Origin: Lewinellaceae bacterium
GTDB lineage: Bacteria; Bacteroidota; Bacteroidia; Chitinophagales; Saprospiraceae
Assembly (NCBI GenBank): GCA_947476195.1
Contig: CANJPT010000023.1
Coordinates: 1-45,527 of the forward strand
Direction of reading: 5' to 3'
Length of the DNA: 45,527 bases
Part shown: piece after piece, positions 1-8,372 of the stretch
Position numbering within the stretch: the stretch's first letter is position 1
Layout: every line of letters starts with the position of its first letter
Made by a program: the position numbers and the translations under genes
The notes under the pieces: generated by a model
Databases searched by the model: none
The model's input: the letters and a program-made list of their open reading frames with translations, nothing else
Told to the model about the DNA's origin: nothing

Positions 1-1584
1 AAAACCTATTCCAACGGTCAGCGTACAGAAGCTTTGGATATCCACCAAACTACAGACGGAAACCTTTTGATCGTTTTTGACGCCTTCAACTCGAGCGGAG
101 AGGCCAAGGCAAGCTGGATGAAGATCAATCCGGCAGATGGTTCGGTTATTTGGAGTCGTCGTGCGAATCAAAGCTGTCGCCTGCCTAAGATCTCGCCCTT
201 AATGGACGGTTATCTGCTCACGGGAGATTTTGTAATCTCCTCAACCGACCGGGACGCGCTGGCGGTAAAGATCAACGAAAACGGCGATCTGGTCTGGTAC
301 CATATTTTTGGGGAACCCGGCTACGAACAGCTCGGAGAATGCTGGCAGGAACCACAGGGTTTTATCCATTGCAGCGGTTACCATATCGAGACAAATGAAT
401 CGCAGGGCATTTATGCCCGATTCGATGCCGCAGGAAACATGCCCGGCGCCATTCAACGATATTCCATCGGCAGTAATACGGATCTGTTGGGACACATCGC
501 CCCGCTTGAAAACGGAGGTCTGTTTTTTGCTGGCAATTCACAAGGATTTGATGATGGTTTTGCCCGCGCCTGGACCCTAACCACCGACCGGGATGGCAAC
601 TTAAAAACCTCCTATACCTATGGGGTTGCCGGCAAACATATCGGCGTGACAGACTTGATTTCCCTTCCGGGTGACCAATTTGTGTTGAGCCTCGGCAGGC
701 CTGCACCGAGCGGTACACCTGCTACTTTGATCAAGATCAACGGGGCAAATGACATGCTCTGGAACAATACCTATAAAGGCGATGGAACGGGCAATATCCT
801 TTGGCAGGTAAAGCAATATAAAGATGGCTTCGCAAGCATCGGCACCAGTACAAACAATAGTCAAACCAATTTTTTACTGGCAAAAACCGATCGCGAGGGC
901 AAAGCTGGCGATTGCTGCCCGGCTGCTTCCAGCTTAAAACGGGAGCTTGTTACACCAGAACAAACCTCTTTCGTACCTAATGAGACGCTTGGATTTTCGA
1001 CGCAAAATGCAATCCTCACGGTTGCGGCCATACCGATTATTCCTAAGACCATTTGTCTGCCCATTGCCCTTGATTTTGAGCTTGCAGATAGCACCCTTTG
1101 TCCTGGCGAATGTACTCAGCTCACTTTGATAGATAGTACTTTTGGGGTCAATTACAAGCTTGTGATAGAAGGAGCGACACCGGACCCAAACGAGCCAGGG
1201 CGAATTTGCCACGCGGATGGCGGGCGGATCGTGGTGACCCGAAAAGGTGAATTCAATGGCTGCAGCAATGAACTTTTAAAAATAGTAGAGATCGGCGCAA
1301 AAGAAGATGCATTTCCGAACGCATTCACCCCCAACGGCGATGGTGCCAACGATGTATTCCGGCCTATTTTTCCTTGCGAAGTAGTTTTTTCCAACTTAAA
1401 GGTCTTTTCTCGTTGGGGAGAATTGGTATTTGAGACCAATGAGCCTGCCACTGGATGGGATGGTAGCTTTAACGGGGTCGAGGCGCCTTCAGATGTGTAT
1501 GTCTGGAGGGTAGAATATGAAGGGATTCGCTCCGGCCAACAGCTTCATTTTGTAAAAAAAGGGGACGTTTCACTGTTGCGCTAA
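1..1584 (+). CDS. C-terminal part of a large T9SS-exported protein with gliding-motility-type CTD (5' partial)
   Basis: The reading frame is open from base 1, so the start lies outside the window. An apparent TTG at 34 is not a convincing start. The visible 527 or so residues begin with beta-propeller-like repeats (recurring DGNLL, KIN-DG and W-x-x-x-Y segments), as in SBBP/Kelch-like exported Bacteroidota proteins. The last 85 or so residues carry the hallmark FPNAFTPNGDGAND, then VFSRWGELVFE and a late GWDG segment. This is the gliding-motility-associated C-terminal domain (TIGR04131, type B CTD) that directs T9SS export and anchoring. The product should be at the cell surface or secreted; its ligand is unknown. 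It lies 25 bases upstream of mazG on the same strand, so read-through is possible, though no functional link is evident. Family assignment is firm; function is not. Confidence 0.88.
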   Translation, partial: KTYSNGQRTEALDIHQTTDGNLLIVFDAFNSSGEAKASWMKINPADGSVIWSRRANQSCRLPKISPLMDGYLLTGDFVISSTDRDALAVKINENGDLVWYHIFGEPGYEQLGECWQEPQGFIHCSGYHIETNESQGIYARFDAAGNMPGAIQRYSIGSNTDLLGHIAPLENGGLFFAGNSQGFDDGFARAWTLTTDRDGNLKTSYTYGVAGKHIGVTDLISLPGDQFVLSLGRPAPSGTPATLIKINGANDMLWNNTYKGDGTGNILWQVKQYKDGFASIGTSTNNSQTNFLLAKTDREGKAGDCCPAASSLKRELVTPEQTSFVPNETLGFSTQNAILTVAAIPIIPKTICLPIALDFELADSTLCPGECTQLTLIDSTFGVNYKLVIEGATPDPNEPGRICHADGGRIVVTRKGEFNGCSNELLKIVEIGAKEDAFPNAFTPNGDGANDVFRPIFPCEVVFSNLKVFSRWGELVFETNEPATGWDGSFNGVEAPSDVYVWRVEYEGIRSGQQLHFVKKGDVSLLR

Positions 1585-1609
1585 ATCAAAATTTTAAAAA
1601 AATTCAAAC

Positions 1610-2377
1610 ATGAATACCCAACAACAAAAAATAGAGGCTTTCGGTCGCTTGCTCACCATCATGGATGAACTTCGGGAGCAATGCCCATGGGATCGAAAAC
1701 AGACCATCGAAAGCCTTCGAAATCTTACCATCGAAGAAACCTATGAGCTTGCAGATGCCATCCTCTCCGCCGACCTGATCGGGGTAAAGGAAGAAATTGG
1801 CGATATTATGCTACACATGGTTTTTTATGCCCGGATTGCTTCCGAGCAAGGCGCCTGGGACATAGCCGATTCGCTTCATGCAATCTGTGATAAACTGATT
1901 TCCCGCCACCCACATATTTATGGCGATTTAAAAGTGGCAGACGAAGCAGAAGTAAAGCGAAATTGGGAACAACTTAAACTTAAGGAAGGTAAAAAATCCA
2001 TTCTGGAAGGTGTGCCCTCCAGTTTGCCCGCAATGGTGAAAGCATATCGGATGCAGGAAAAAACGAAACAAGTAGGATTTGAGTGGGAAAACACAGAACA
2101 GGTGTGGGCCAAGGTGGAGGAAGAGATCGGCGAATTGAAAGAGAATATCGAAAACAACGCACCCCAGGCGGATATCGAAGAAGAGTTCGGCGATGTGCTT
2201 TTTTCACTGGTCAATTACGCGCGTTTCATCGGCGTGGATCCTGAAACTGCCCTGGAACGGGTGAACCGAAAGTTCAAAAGCCGATTCGAACACATCGAAC
2301 GAAACGCGACGAAACCCTTGAATGACATGACTTTGGCTGAAATGGATGTGCTTTGGGAGGAAGCAAAAAAAAGATAA
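1610..2377 (+). CDS. mazG: Nucleoside triphosphate pyrophosphohydrolase MazG
   Basis: The protein has 255 residues, close to the usual 260 or so for two-domain MazG. MazG hydrolyses (d)NTPs to NMP and pyrophosphate in the cytoplasm, cleaning the nucleotide pool and affecting ppGpp signalling. Visible signatures are the N-terminal LREQCPWDRKQT segment, the metal-binding pair E42-E43-x-x-E46 and E61-E62-x-x-D65, and a second MazG repeat with EEEIGEL and EEEFGD near residues 175-205. The start ATG sits in an A-rich context (aaaattcaaacatg), normal for Bacteroidota, which rarely show a strong Shine-Dalgarno sequence. A GGGGC-TAC-GCCCC hairpin at 2386-2398 follows the stop and may mark the 3' end, facing the convergent protease gene. 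Confidence 0.96.
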   Translation: MNTQQQKIEAFGRLLTIMDELREQCPWDRKQTIESLRNLTIEETYELADAILSADLIGVKEEIGDIMLHMVFYARIASEQGAWDIADSLHAICDKLISRHPHIYGDLKVADEAEVKRNWEQLKLKEGKKSILEGVPSSLPAMVKAYRMQEKTKQVGFEWENTEQVWAKVEEEIGELKENIENNAPQADIEEEFGDVLFSLVNYARFIGVDPETALERVNRKFKSRFEHIERNATKPLNDMTLAEMDVLWEEAKKR

Positions 2378-2460
2378 ATGGTGCCGGGGCTACGCCCCTA
2401 TGCTGATCTCACGATGCCCAGATCGCTTCTTGACACTTCGGCTAAAGTGATAATGTAGAA

Positions 2461-3120
2461 TCAGGCCAATCTGCTTGTATTAAATACCCCTTTCAAATTC
2501 CAATAAAACAACAGCCCGGCCAGTCCCAACCAAATATACATCCAAACCTTGGCAGGAAACAGCCCAACCGCTTTTTCGTACATGGCCAGATCGCTGCTTG
2601 GCCCAACGTTGAAATCCTGTATGATGTATAACACGGCGGTCAGGCCGAGGAACATCAGCACGTCCTGGTCAAAATTGGTCTTCAACGCAATAAGCACCAG
2701 GGAGATTGCAAACGCCCATAATATCCCCGTGCTTTCAAAGGACTCAAACCAAACTACACCCGCCAGCCCCATAAAGGCAGCCATCACCAATAAAGTGCTC
2801 TGAGCCAGTTTGTGGTGTCGCGCTCCGATGCGAAAAAGAAGGTTTCCCAGAATTGCGCTGCCCAAATAGCCACCGATGAGGACAATACCTGGACTTCCGC
2901 CCAGCGTAGTGGTATAACCACTTCCGTCAGAATTAACCTGAAGTCCTTCAACACGACCGCCCGTCAGTATTGCCCCCATAGCATGGCCAAATTCGTGTAA
3001 AAAGGTGACCAGCATGGTAACCGGATAAAGCAATAAGGTGCCGGATAAGCCACCCATGTATTTGAGGACACCATATACCAGCAGCATCGCAAAAACGCGA
3101 AAGTAAAGTTGATTTTGCAT
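2461..3120 (-). CDS. M50B-like membrane zinc metalloprotease
   Basis: The protein has 219 residues with about six hydrophobic segments. The zinc-binding motif HEFGH is at residues 42-46, just after the first membrane segments, followed by a GAILTGGRVEGLQ stretch. This is the arrangement of the peptidase M50B-like family (PF13398), small integral-membrane proteases related to site-2 proteases. Substrate unknown. It follows the GH1 gene on the same strand after a 65-base gap without a clear terminator, so the two may be co-transcribed. The third metal ligand cannot be identified with certainty by eye. Confidence 0.8.
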   Translation of the reverse strand: MQNQLYFRVFAMLLVYGVLKYMGGLSGTLLLYPVTMLVTFLHEFGHAMGAILTGGRVEGLQVNSDGSGYTTTLGGSPGIVLIGGYLGSAILGNLLFRIGARHHKLAQSTLLVMAAFMGLAGVVWFESFESTGILWAFAISLVLIALKTNFDQDVLMFLGLTAVLYIIQDFNVGPSSDLAMYEKAVGLFPAKVWMYIWLGLAGLLFYWNLKGVFNTSRLA

Positions 3121-3185
3121 AAGAAAATTACATTTTCAGAAGAGGCACGTTAGAAAAAAGGGCAGTTCCGCACGTTTTAAAAGAT

Positions 3186-4364
3186 TCAAATTTCCAAACC
3201 ATTCTCCCGGACCACTTTTTCGTAAAACGCTCCAGCATCCGTTACTTCGCGGTCCATGGTATCCAAGTTTACCTGGGCAAGGCCAAAACGAAACGTCGGT
3301 CCAAGGTGCCATTCAAAATTATCCCAGGTACTCCAATGCATATAACCCTGTAGATCTACCCCTTCTTGAATAGCCTCATGACATACTTTCAGATAGTCTT
3401 TGATAGCTCCAATACGCTGCTGTGAATCATCTGTACAAACACCATTCTCAGTGATAATGATTGGTTTCCCATACTTTTTATAAAAAAAACGCATCACTTC
3501 GCCTAATCCTGCCGGACGGTAGCCCCACATTTTGTCGTGCGGGATCCCGAGTCTTACCAGATCCTTTTTTCTGGAGATGGCATCCATTGGGAAAGGATCA
3601 AAAATCATATAGGCGTAATAACTGAGTCCCCAAAAGTCGCAACGTTCAAAAGGACGTGCGGCCCGCGTCATAAACCACCAACGGACAAAAGCGGCCACCA
3701 GCTTTCCTAAAATGCCTCTTCCTTCAAAGCAAGCCGTGTTGAATGAAATTCCAACTGGAGCATCTGACTTGTCACGGATCATCGTTACAGCAATGTCGTG
3801 TGCCTTACCCATGTTGTCGAGTACTTTGTTGGCAGTCAGGTACCGGCCTTTTTTACGGGGCGGAAAATTGCCCAAAATAAACGCATTCATCGCATACACA
3901 TTCGGTTCATTGAACGTATTCCACACTTTTACATACTCCCCGAAATGCTTGATGCACTGTCGTGTAAAATCCAGGAACATGGGTATGTTGTCTTCCTTCG
4001 TCCATCCGCCATCTTGCTCAAACCAGTTAGGATGCGAAAAATGGTGTAGCACAAACATAAGACCGACACCGCGTGAGCGTAGATCCTCAAAAAAATCGCG
4101 GTATTCTGCGATGACCTTTTTTTCAAAATTAGCAAATGGCTCCCGTTGCAACCGACTCCAGTCCACGCCACAGCGATAGATCGAACCAAATCCTGCAATG
4201 ATCTTTGCATCCTCATCACGCCGAAGCTCATGATCCGTCGTTCGCTCAAAAATATAGCCGTCTACGGCACGCAGTCCGCGCCACGGGTGATCACTGGCCG
4301 TTTCCACTTGTGCTGCAGCTGTGGAAGTGCCCCATAAAAAACCAATTGGAAAAACAAGTCGCAT
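3186..4364 (-). CDS. Glycoside hydrolase family 1 (beta-glucosidase/beta-galactosidase type)
   Basis: The protein has 392 residues, shorter than the typical 440-480 of GH1. Catalytic residues are clear: acid/base E153 in TFNEPN and nucleophile E306 in IITENG. The N-terminal FLWGTSTAAAQVE is the classic GH1 start (FxWGxATAxxQxE), and the late WSTWDNFEWHLG segment is also conserved. The enzyme hydrolyses beta-linked disaccharides or aryl glycosides with retention. No signal peptide is present: the hydrophobic N-terminus is the first barrel strand, so the enzyme is probably cytoplasmic. It lies below three stacked minus-strand terminator-like hairpins, so it likely has its own promoter, but no TAnnTTTG box was found. 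Exact sugar specificity cannot be read from sequence. Confidence 0.94.
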   Translation of the reverse strand: MRLVFPIGFLWGTSTAAAQVETASDHPWRGLRAVDGYIFERTTDHELRRDEDAKIIAGFGSIYRCGVDWSRLQREPFANFEKKVIAEYRDFFEDLRSRGVGLMFVLHHFSHPNWFEQDGGWTKEDNIPMFLDFTRQCIKHFGEYVKVWNTFNEPNVYAMNAFILGNFPPRKKGRYLTANKVLDNMGKAHDIAVTMIRDKSDAPVGISFNTACFEGRGILGKLVAAFVRWWFMTRAARPFERCDFWGLSYYAYMIFDPFPMDAISRKKDLVRLGIPHDKMWGYRPAGLGEVMRFFYKKYGKPIIITENGVCTDDSQQRIGAIKDYLKVCHEAIQEGVDLQGYMHWSTWDNFEWHLGPTFRFGLAQVNLDTMDREVTDAGAFYEKVVRENGLEI

Positions 4365-4435
4365 GGAAAGATTCAGATTGTCGGGTGCAATTGTCGGGAC
4401 TGCAATTGATATATGTGGTTATTTTTGAAATAAAC

Positions 4436-4458
4436 AAAAAGACCCACCTAAGCGGGCC
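4436..4458 (-). terminator. Rho-independent terminator (minus strand)
   Basis: Read on the minus strand, GGCCCGC-TTAG-GTGGGTC forms a seven-pair stem with two G-U pairs, followed by TTTTT. It is the last of the hairpins between the porin gene and the GH1 gene. Confidence 0.6.
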
Positions 4459-4615
4459 TCTTTGCGGGGGGGGGTAGAAAAGATGATCAAAAACCCCGGC
4501 AAAATGGGGAAACCGAGAGGCTAAGGGCCATATTTCAAGTCGAATTCTTATTGTTCAGGTGATTTCCTTAGATCTGTTGAGTCTTATATTTAAAGCCAGA
4601 AATTGGCGTTTTTTG

Positions 4616-4652
4616 AAAAAAGCCCCTCACCGCGAGCTTAACCGGAAGGGGC
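4616..4652 (-). terminator. Rho-independent terminator (minus strand)
   Basis: The minus-strand stem GCCCCT/AGGGGC is extended inside by a CCG/CGG pair block and is followed by a T6 tract. It lies about 190 bases beyond the first terminator after the porin gene, so it may serve a separate short transcript. Confidence 0.65.
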
Positions 4653-4841
4653 AACCATGAGATTATATTTAATACAAAACATGAACCTTAAAACTGAAAC
4701 CACCGAAGTGGCAACAGCCAAGAACCACATAGTGTAACCTTACGGTCGTCGTGGTAGCGATTAAAAAGCAGACACTTTAAAACCTTAGAAAACTATCGGT
4801 TGGGAGCGTGAAATCGAGCAGAATACTGAGGATCTAGGATT

Positions 4842-4894
4842 AAAAAAAAGGTCGCTGCAAAGATAGCTTGACTACCTCATACAGCAACCTTTTA
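4842..4894 (-). terminator. Rho-independent terminator of the porin gene (minus strand)
   Basis: On the minus strand AAAAGGT-T-GCTG pairs with CAGC-GACCTTTT with one mismatch and a 24-base loop, and ends in T8. It begins about 120 bases after the stop codon of the OmpP1-type gene. Confidence 0.65.
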
Positions 4895-5016
4895 AAATCT
4901 TTTTTACGGTAACGGTACAACGCCAAATATTTGTACACGATAAAAAGACTATTATTGCAATCGATATTGCTAAAAACAAACTATTTTGTATTTCTATAGG
5001 CCAAAAATTTATTTAT

Positions 5017-6465
5017 TTAAAATTTAAAACCAAGGGTCAAAAGAAAGTCGTTGGTCACCACTTCGGTACTAGCTATCGGCGCATTTTCGTAAGGTTGGAC
5101 AGAACCAAAACGCTGACCATGCCGCCAGGCAAAATCCAAAAAGAATGATTTTAAGCGAACACCGGCACCGGCACTGTAGCCAGTGTTAAAACCTGTGGAA
5201 CCTACATTCGGCTTGCCTAAGAGATTTAAACCTCCCCTCAAACGGAACTGATCCAATGCGAGTTCGGCCCCAAGGCGCATATTCAGAGCTTGTTGATAGT
5301 TACGTTGTATATCATTGTTCACGTCTCGTTCCAATTGTTTGTTTTCTGTACTGGCCACATTCACTGTAAAATCATATCGGTTGGATGCATAGTCCACCCA
5401 TTCAACATCAGCACTCAAAAAACCCATTTTTTTAACTACAACTGCAGCGCTTGCACTGGCACGCCAGGTAGTTCGAAGTGTATAGTCAAAATTCCCATCC
5501 GGGGAGTACTGGGTCTCCCCCAGTGTAGAGCCATTTCCGTCCGTATAGTCGTATACAAAAGTGTTGCTGTACGAATCGGTAAAACTCAACGCAGTAGGCG
5601 TATGGAATGCTGCTCCCAGTCGTAGGGCTTGATTAACTTTGTAAATTACACCGAGTTTAAGATTTACGCCTACTCCGTTGGTATGCAAATATTCTGTGTA
5701 AGTCAATTGGTCAAAATAGTCTATAGCTTTTGCAGGATCACTTTCTACATACTCACCTTCTAAGCGGTAATTGACAAATGGAACACCTATGGTAGCTCCA
5801 ACCATTAATTTTTCATCATAATTCCCTGCAAAAGCGAGGGCCATTTCGTTCATGCTTCCGTAAGTATTGATAGACTGCGCACGTGTTACCCTGGCATTTT
5901 CGTTCCCTCCAAAATCATAACTCAGGTTGCCATCAGAATCTGCATAGATAGCATTGGCGTTTACAGCTAATTCAGACCCGAAGGGGTCCATATTGCCTGC
6001 CTTAGCTTCGGTGTAAAATCCATTCATTATGGTCCCCGGAGCTTCACCATCATAGTAAATGGAACGGTTGTAATCTGCCTGATGGTTGAACCCGATGCCC
6101 ACGTTAAAGGTCTTCCATAATTTACTTTTTGGTGTGGTATTAAAAACCAAACCAACATTGTCAAAACCAAAATTGCTTTTGCCTTCTCTATTCTCATATC
6201 CACCCTCTATTTTGGCAACAGTATTGGAGAAGCGTAGCGAGGGAGTTAACGTTAGTTCGTTCGACCGAAAGAGGGCTAATCCTGCAGGGTTTTGGCTAAT
6301 TGCTCCGAATTCTGCACCTAACGCACCAAAAGCACCAGCAGCGCCAATATATCTGGCCGACCCCCCTGGTTGGAGGTAAGAATAACGCAGTACATCACTA
6401 GCATTTTGAGCAAATATGTGGTCTGCGCACAGAAGTGCCAATGCAAGTATAGCGATCTGTTTCAT
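5017..6465 (-). CDS. OmpP1/FadL-type outer-membrane transport protein
   Basis: The protein has 482 residues. A signal peptide ends at about residue 19 (HIFA|Q). The mature N-terminus contains DVLRYSYLQPGGSARYIGAAG and then GAEFGAISQNPAGLALF, the hatch-region signature of Bacteroidota OmpP1/FadL/TodX proteins (PF03349). The rest is alternating amphipathic strand ending in aromatic FLLTLGFKF, as expected for a barrel strand recognised by BamA. Family members are 14-strand outer-membrane channels for hydrophobic compounds; many Bacteroidota paralogs have no known substrate. Its upstream neighbour, the low-complexity secreted protein, is separated from it by a terminator, so the gene probably has its own promoter in 6466-6500. 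Confidence 0.92.
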   Translation of the reverse strand: MKQIAILALALLCADHIFAQNASDVLRYSYLQPGGSARYIGAAGAFGALGAEFGAISQNPAGLALFRSNELTLTPSLRFSNTVAKIEGGYENREGKSNFGFDNVGLVFNTTPKSKLWKTFNVGIGFNHQADYNRSIYYDGEAPGTIMNGFYTEAKAGNMDPFGSELAVNANAIYADSDGNLSYDFGGNENARVTRAQSINTYGSMNEMALAFAGNYDEKLMVGATIGVPFVNYRLEGEYVESDPAKAIDYFDQLTYTEYLHTNGVGVNLKLGVIYKVNQALRLGAAFHTPTALSFTDSYSNTFVYDYTDGNGSTLGETQYSPDGNFDYTLRTTWRASASAAVVVKKMGFLSADVEWVDYASNRYDFTVNVASTENKQLERDVNNDIQRNYQQALNMRLGAELALDQFRLRGGLNLLGKPNVGSTGFNTGYSAGAGVRLKSFFLDFAWRHGQRFGSVQPYENAPIASTEVVTNDFLLTLGFKF

Positions 6466-6502
6466 AGTTGTTGTAAAATGGAAATAAGGTTAAACGGGAC
6501 AA

Positions 6503-6542
6503 AAAGAGGGCGGAAAAAGGCGGTCAGCACCGATTTCCGCCC
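6503..6542 (-). terminator. Rho-independent terminator of the low-complexity protein gene
   Basis: On the minus strand GGGCGGAAA pairs with TTTCCGCCC around a 17-base loop, then TC and a T5 tract follow. It starts about 24 bases after the stop of the upstream minus-strand gene. Confidence 0.75.
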
Positions 6543-6565
6543 TGCGATCTAAGTTTGTTGCGGTA

Positions 6566-7948
6566 TTAATTTCGGCCACCATGGCCGCCTCCACTGCTAC
6601 TGCGACCACTACTATTCCCGGAATTTTTACTACTCCCGGAATCACTGCTGCGTGTGCTGCTACCACTGTTTCCACCATTGCTGGAACGCGTGCTACTGCC
6701 ACTATCTGATGACCGGATTGGATGGCTTTCCTGAGAAGAACTGCCGCCACCATTGTTGTTCGTACGGGTAGGTCGCTCATATGAGCGTTCTTCGGTACGA
6801 CGAACTGGTCGACTTTCTTCTGTTCGGGTTGGCGCTGGCGCTGAACGACGCGGCGAAATGCTACCACTTTCGTTATCACTGCGGCGTGTCGGGGTTTCTG
6901 TGCCGCGTGGTTTGTAGCCTTCGTTTGTCCGCGGGGCTGGTGCTGTTTCCAACCGACGTGGTTGGTAGCCATCATTGGTACGCGGAGCTGGTGTTTCAAC
7001 ATTACGGCCCGTTGGGACTTCTGAGTTACGGGTACGACTCAAAGGCTCTGTGGTTGAACCTTGCGGGCGGCGGCCACCAGCACTTGGAGCTGCCGAGCGA
7101 TCGGATGCGGTTTTACCTCGACCTACTGCAGTGTTACCTTCTATGTCGTCAACCGTACGCCCTGGCCGAGCGGCTGTTTTTTCAATAGTTGGTACATTGT
7201 TTTCCGCGGTAGCCAACCGGCCTTTACTATCAGGTATGCGTGCATAACCAGGGTTAACACTGGACCCATGACGGCGTGGACCCGTATAGGTTTTGGGAGA
7301 ATAACCACTGCTGTTACCACCATTACCATTATGGGTATTGTAATAATAGTGGTCGTTTGACCAGCCATTACCATAATAGTTGTTTTGGTAGTATGGGTTG
7401 TACCCATTGCAAGTCCAGTAAGGGTCGTAATAGTAATTATTAACTACCCAAGGGTTATACCAAGGCGTATTGTACGAATAGGAGCTCTGCCAGCCCCAGG
7501 AATTCCAGCCACCACCGAATCCATAATTATAGTTATCCCAGGAATTCCAGCGCTGATAACGCCTCCATTGGCGATAAGACCAGTAGTCGTTGTAGTTATA
7601 AACATAAATGGAGGTCCCCGGAGAATAGAATGGGTCGTAGTTGTAAAGATCAATGAAAAAGGGATCATAATAATCCACTACTACAGCATGATGTTGGAAT
7701 CGGCGGATGCGCGAAGAATACTCATAAGCGTAATCGTTATCATCCTCATAATACTCGTCATTGTCGTTGTAAGTACGAGTGACGTTGTTGTTTGCATCGT
7801 ATTCCTCGGTATACTTAGCAACAGTTGGTGCAGATGCATCCGTAGCCGGATTGAAGTAGAGATCGTCTTGGGCATTAACCACTGGATTGAATGCCAATGC
7901 GAATAGGCTGGCGACAGACCATAACAGAAATTTATGTACTTTTTTCAT
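6566..7948 (-). CDS. Secreted low-complexity protein: Tyr/Asn/Trp-rich half, then Ser/Arg/Gly-rich half
   Basis: The chosen start is the ATG at 7948, giving 460 residues and a clear signal peptide (MKKVHKFLLW... NPVVNAQ). The open frame extends 24 codons further up, but that would bury the signal. Residues of about 50-230 are dominated by Tyr, Asn, Trp, Asp and Gly (e.g. NYNYGFGGGWNSWGW), and the region is rich in YY pairs. Then comes a basic disordered region containing two near-copies of APRTNxGYxPR, and a Ser/Gly tail with SGSSTRSS repeats ending GGGHGGRN. No enzymatic domain is recognisable. Similar compositions occur in uncharacterised exported Bacteroidota proteins. The several overlapping plus-strand frames here are by-products of the biased composition. 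A terminator follows the gene. Function unknown. Confidence 0.85.
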   Translation of the reverse strand: MKKVHKFLLWSVASLFALAFNPVVNAQDDLYFNPATDASAPTVAKYTEEYDANNNVTRTYNDNDEYYEDDNDYAYEYSSRIRRFQHHAVVVDYYDPFFIDLYNYDPFYSPGTSIYVYNYNDYWSYRQWRRYQRWNSWDNYNYGFGGGWNSWGWQSSYSYNTPWYNPWVVNNYYYDPYWTCNGYNPYYQNNYYGNGWSNDHYYYNTHNGNGGNSSGYSPKTYTGPRRHGSSVNPGYARIPDSKGRLATAENNVPTIEKTAARPGRTVDDIEGNTAVGRGKTASDRSAAPSAGGRRPQGSTTEPLSRTRNSEVPTGRNVETPAPRTNDGYQPRRLETAPAPRTNEGYKPRGTETPTRRSDNESGSISPRRSAPAPTRTEESRPVRRTEERSYERPTRTNNNGGGSSSQESHPIRSSDSGSSTRSSNGGNSGSSTRSSDSGSSKNSGNSSGRSSSGGGHGGRN

Positions 7949-8190
7949 GGCGTAAAAGTTTATGAATTTTTGCGCAGTTCTAATGCGCATATTTTCTGAG
8001 TCAAATGTATGCTCTTCCAATCTGTATTTTTGGTTAATGCTGCATTAAACTCAATTTAGTTGGAGGTTAAAGTTGGTTAAAAGGAGTTTTTATAAGCTTA
8101 GTTATGTTAAAATCATTATGTGTTTGATGCGTTTTTGCTTAAGAACAGATGAAATAACCGTGCAGCATAAAAAGGCATCGAGGCGAAAAT

Positions 8191-8274
8191 TTATTTTCCG
8201 CAGAGTCGCTGAGACGCAAAGCAAAATACTATATCAATACGGACTCTGCATCTCCACGCCTCTGCGGTAAATAA
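8191..8274. repeat. Imperfect inverted repeat (CGCAGAG... hairpin)
   Basis: The arms at 8191-8221 and 8244-8274 pair over 31 bases with about six mismatches. The core is the CCGCAGAGTCGCTGAGACG-type sequence and its complement, around a 22-base spacer. It resembles short palindromic elements built from CTCTGCG units seen in intergenic regions of many bacteria (recollection, not checked). No T tract follows. Confidence 0.6.
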
Positions 8275-8313
8275 TATCTACCCTGTCAGATACCGTTTAG
8301 GCTCAACGGGGCC

Positions 8314-8343
8314 TTGGTTAAACTGCTAAATCCGTTACATTTG
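8314..8343 (+). promoter_or_regulatory. Bacteroidota sigma-A-type promoter
   Basis: TTG at 8314-8316, a 19-base spacer and TACATTTG at 8336-8343 match the Bacteroidota consensus TTG-N19-21-TAnnTTTG. The ATG at 8373 is 29 bases beyond the -7 box. Confidence 0.8.
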
Positions 8344-8372
8344 CTTTTGTAATACCACCCAATGGTACACCC

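Larger units (their letters stand above)
4365..5016. other. 652-base gap with several terminator-like hairpins and possible tiny transcript
   Basis: No gene longer than 31 codons is supported. On the minus strand the gap carries three terminator-like hairpins (4842-4894, 4616-4652, 4436-4458) and a weaker one near 4487-4506. A run of nine G residues lies at 4466-4474. Two overlapping tiny ORFs sit between the first two hairpins: plus 4657-4737 (26 codons, in an A-rich start context aaaacatgaacc for its inner ATG) and a minus-strand ORF of 30 residues with a hydrophobic N-terminus (MWFLAVATSVVS). Neither has a convincing promoter. The spacing would fit a small RNA of about 200 bases on the minus strand ending at 4616, but this is inference. 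Confidence 0.5.
7949..8372. other. Divergent intergenic region with promoter and imperfect palindrome
   Basis: It lies between the divergently transcribed low-complexity protein gene and the SpoIIM-fusion gene. It contains an imperfect inverted repeat (8191-8274) and a strong plus-strand promoter (8314-8343). The 65-codon frame at 8073-8270 runs through the palindrome, has no recognisable features and is not called. Confidence 0.6.

Noticed and set aside
3186-4364. Signal peptide on the GH1 enzyme
   Set aside because: The hydrophobic start FLWGTSTAAAQ is the conserved first strand of the GH1 barrel, and no cleavage region follows.
4466-4474. G9 tract as a phase-variation switch
   Set aside because: It lies in a non-coding gap about 100 bases from the nearest start codon and outside any recognised promoter.
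6490-7906. Several long plus-strand frames opposite the low-complexity protein gene
   Set aside because: They arise from the biased codon composition of the real minus-strand gene, and none has a recognisable domain or promoter.
8073-8270. 65-codon plus-strand frame in the divergent region
   Set aside because: It runs through an imperfect palindrome, has no conserved-looking features and lies upstream of the real promoter.
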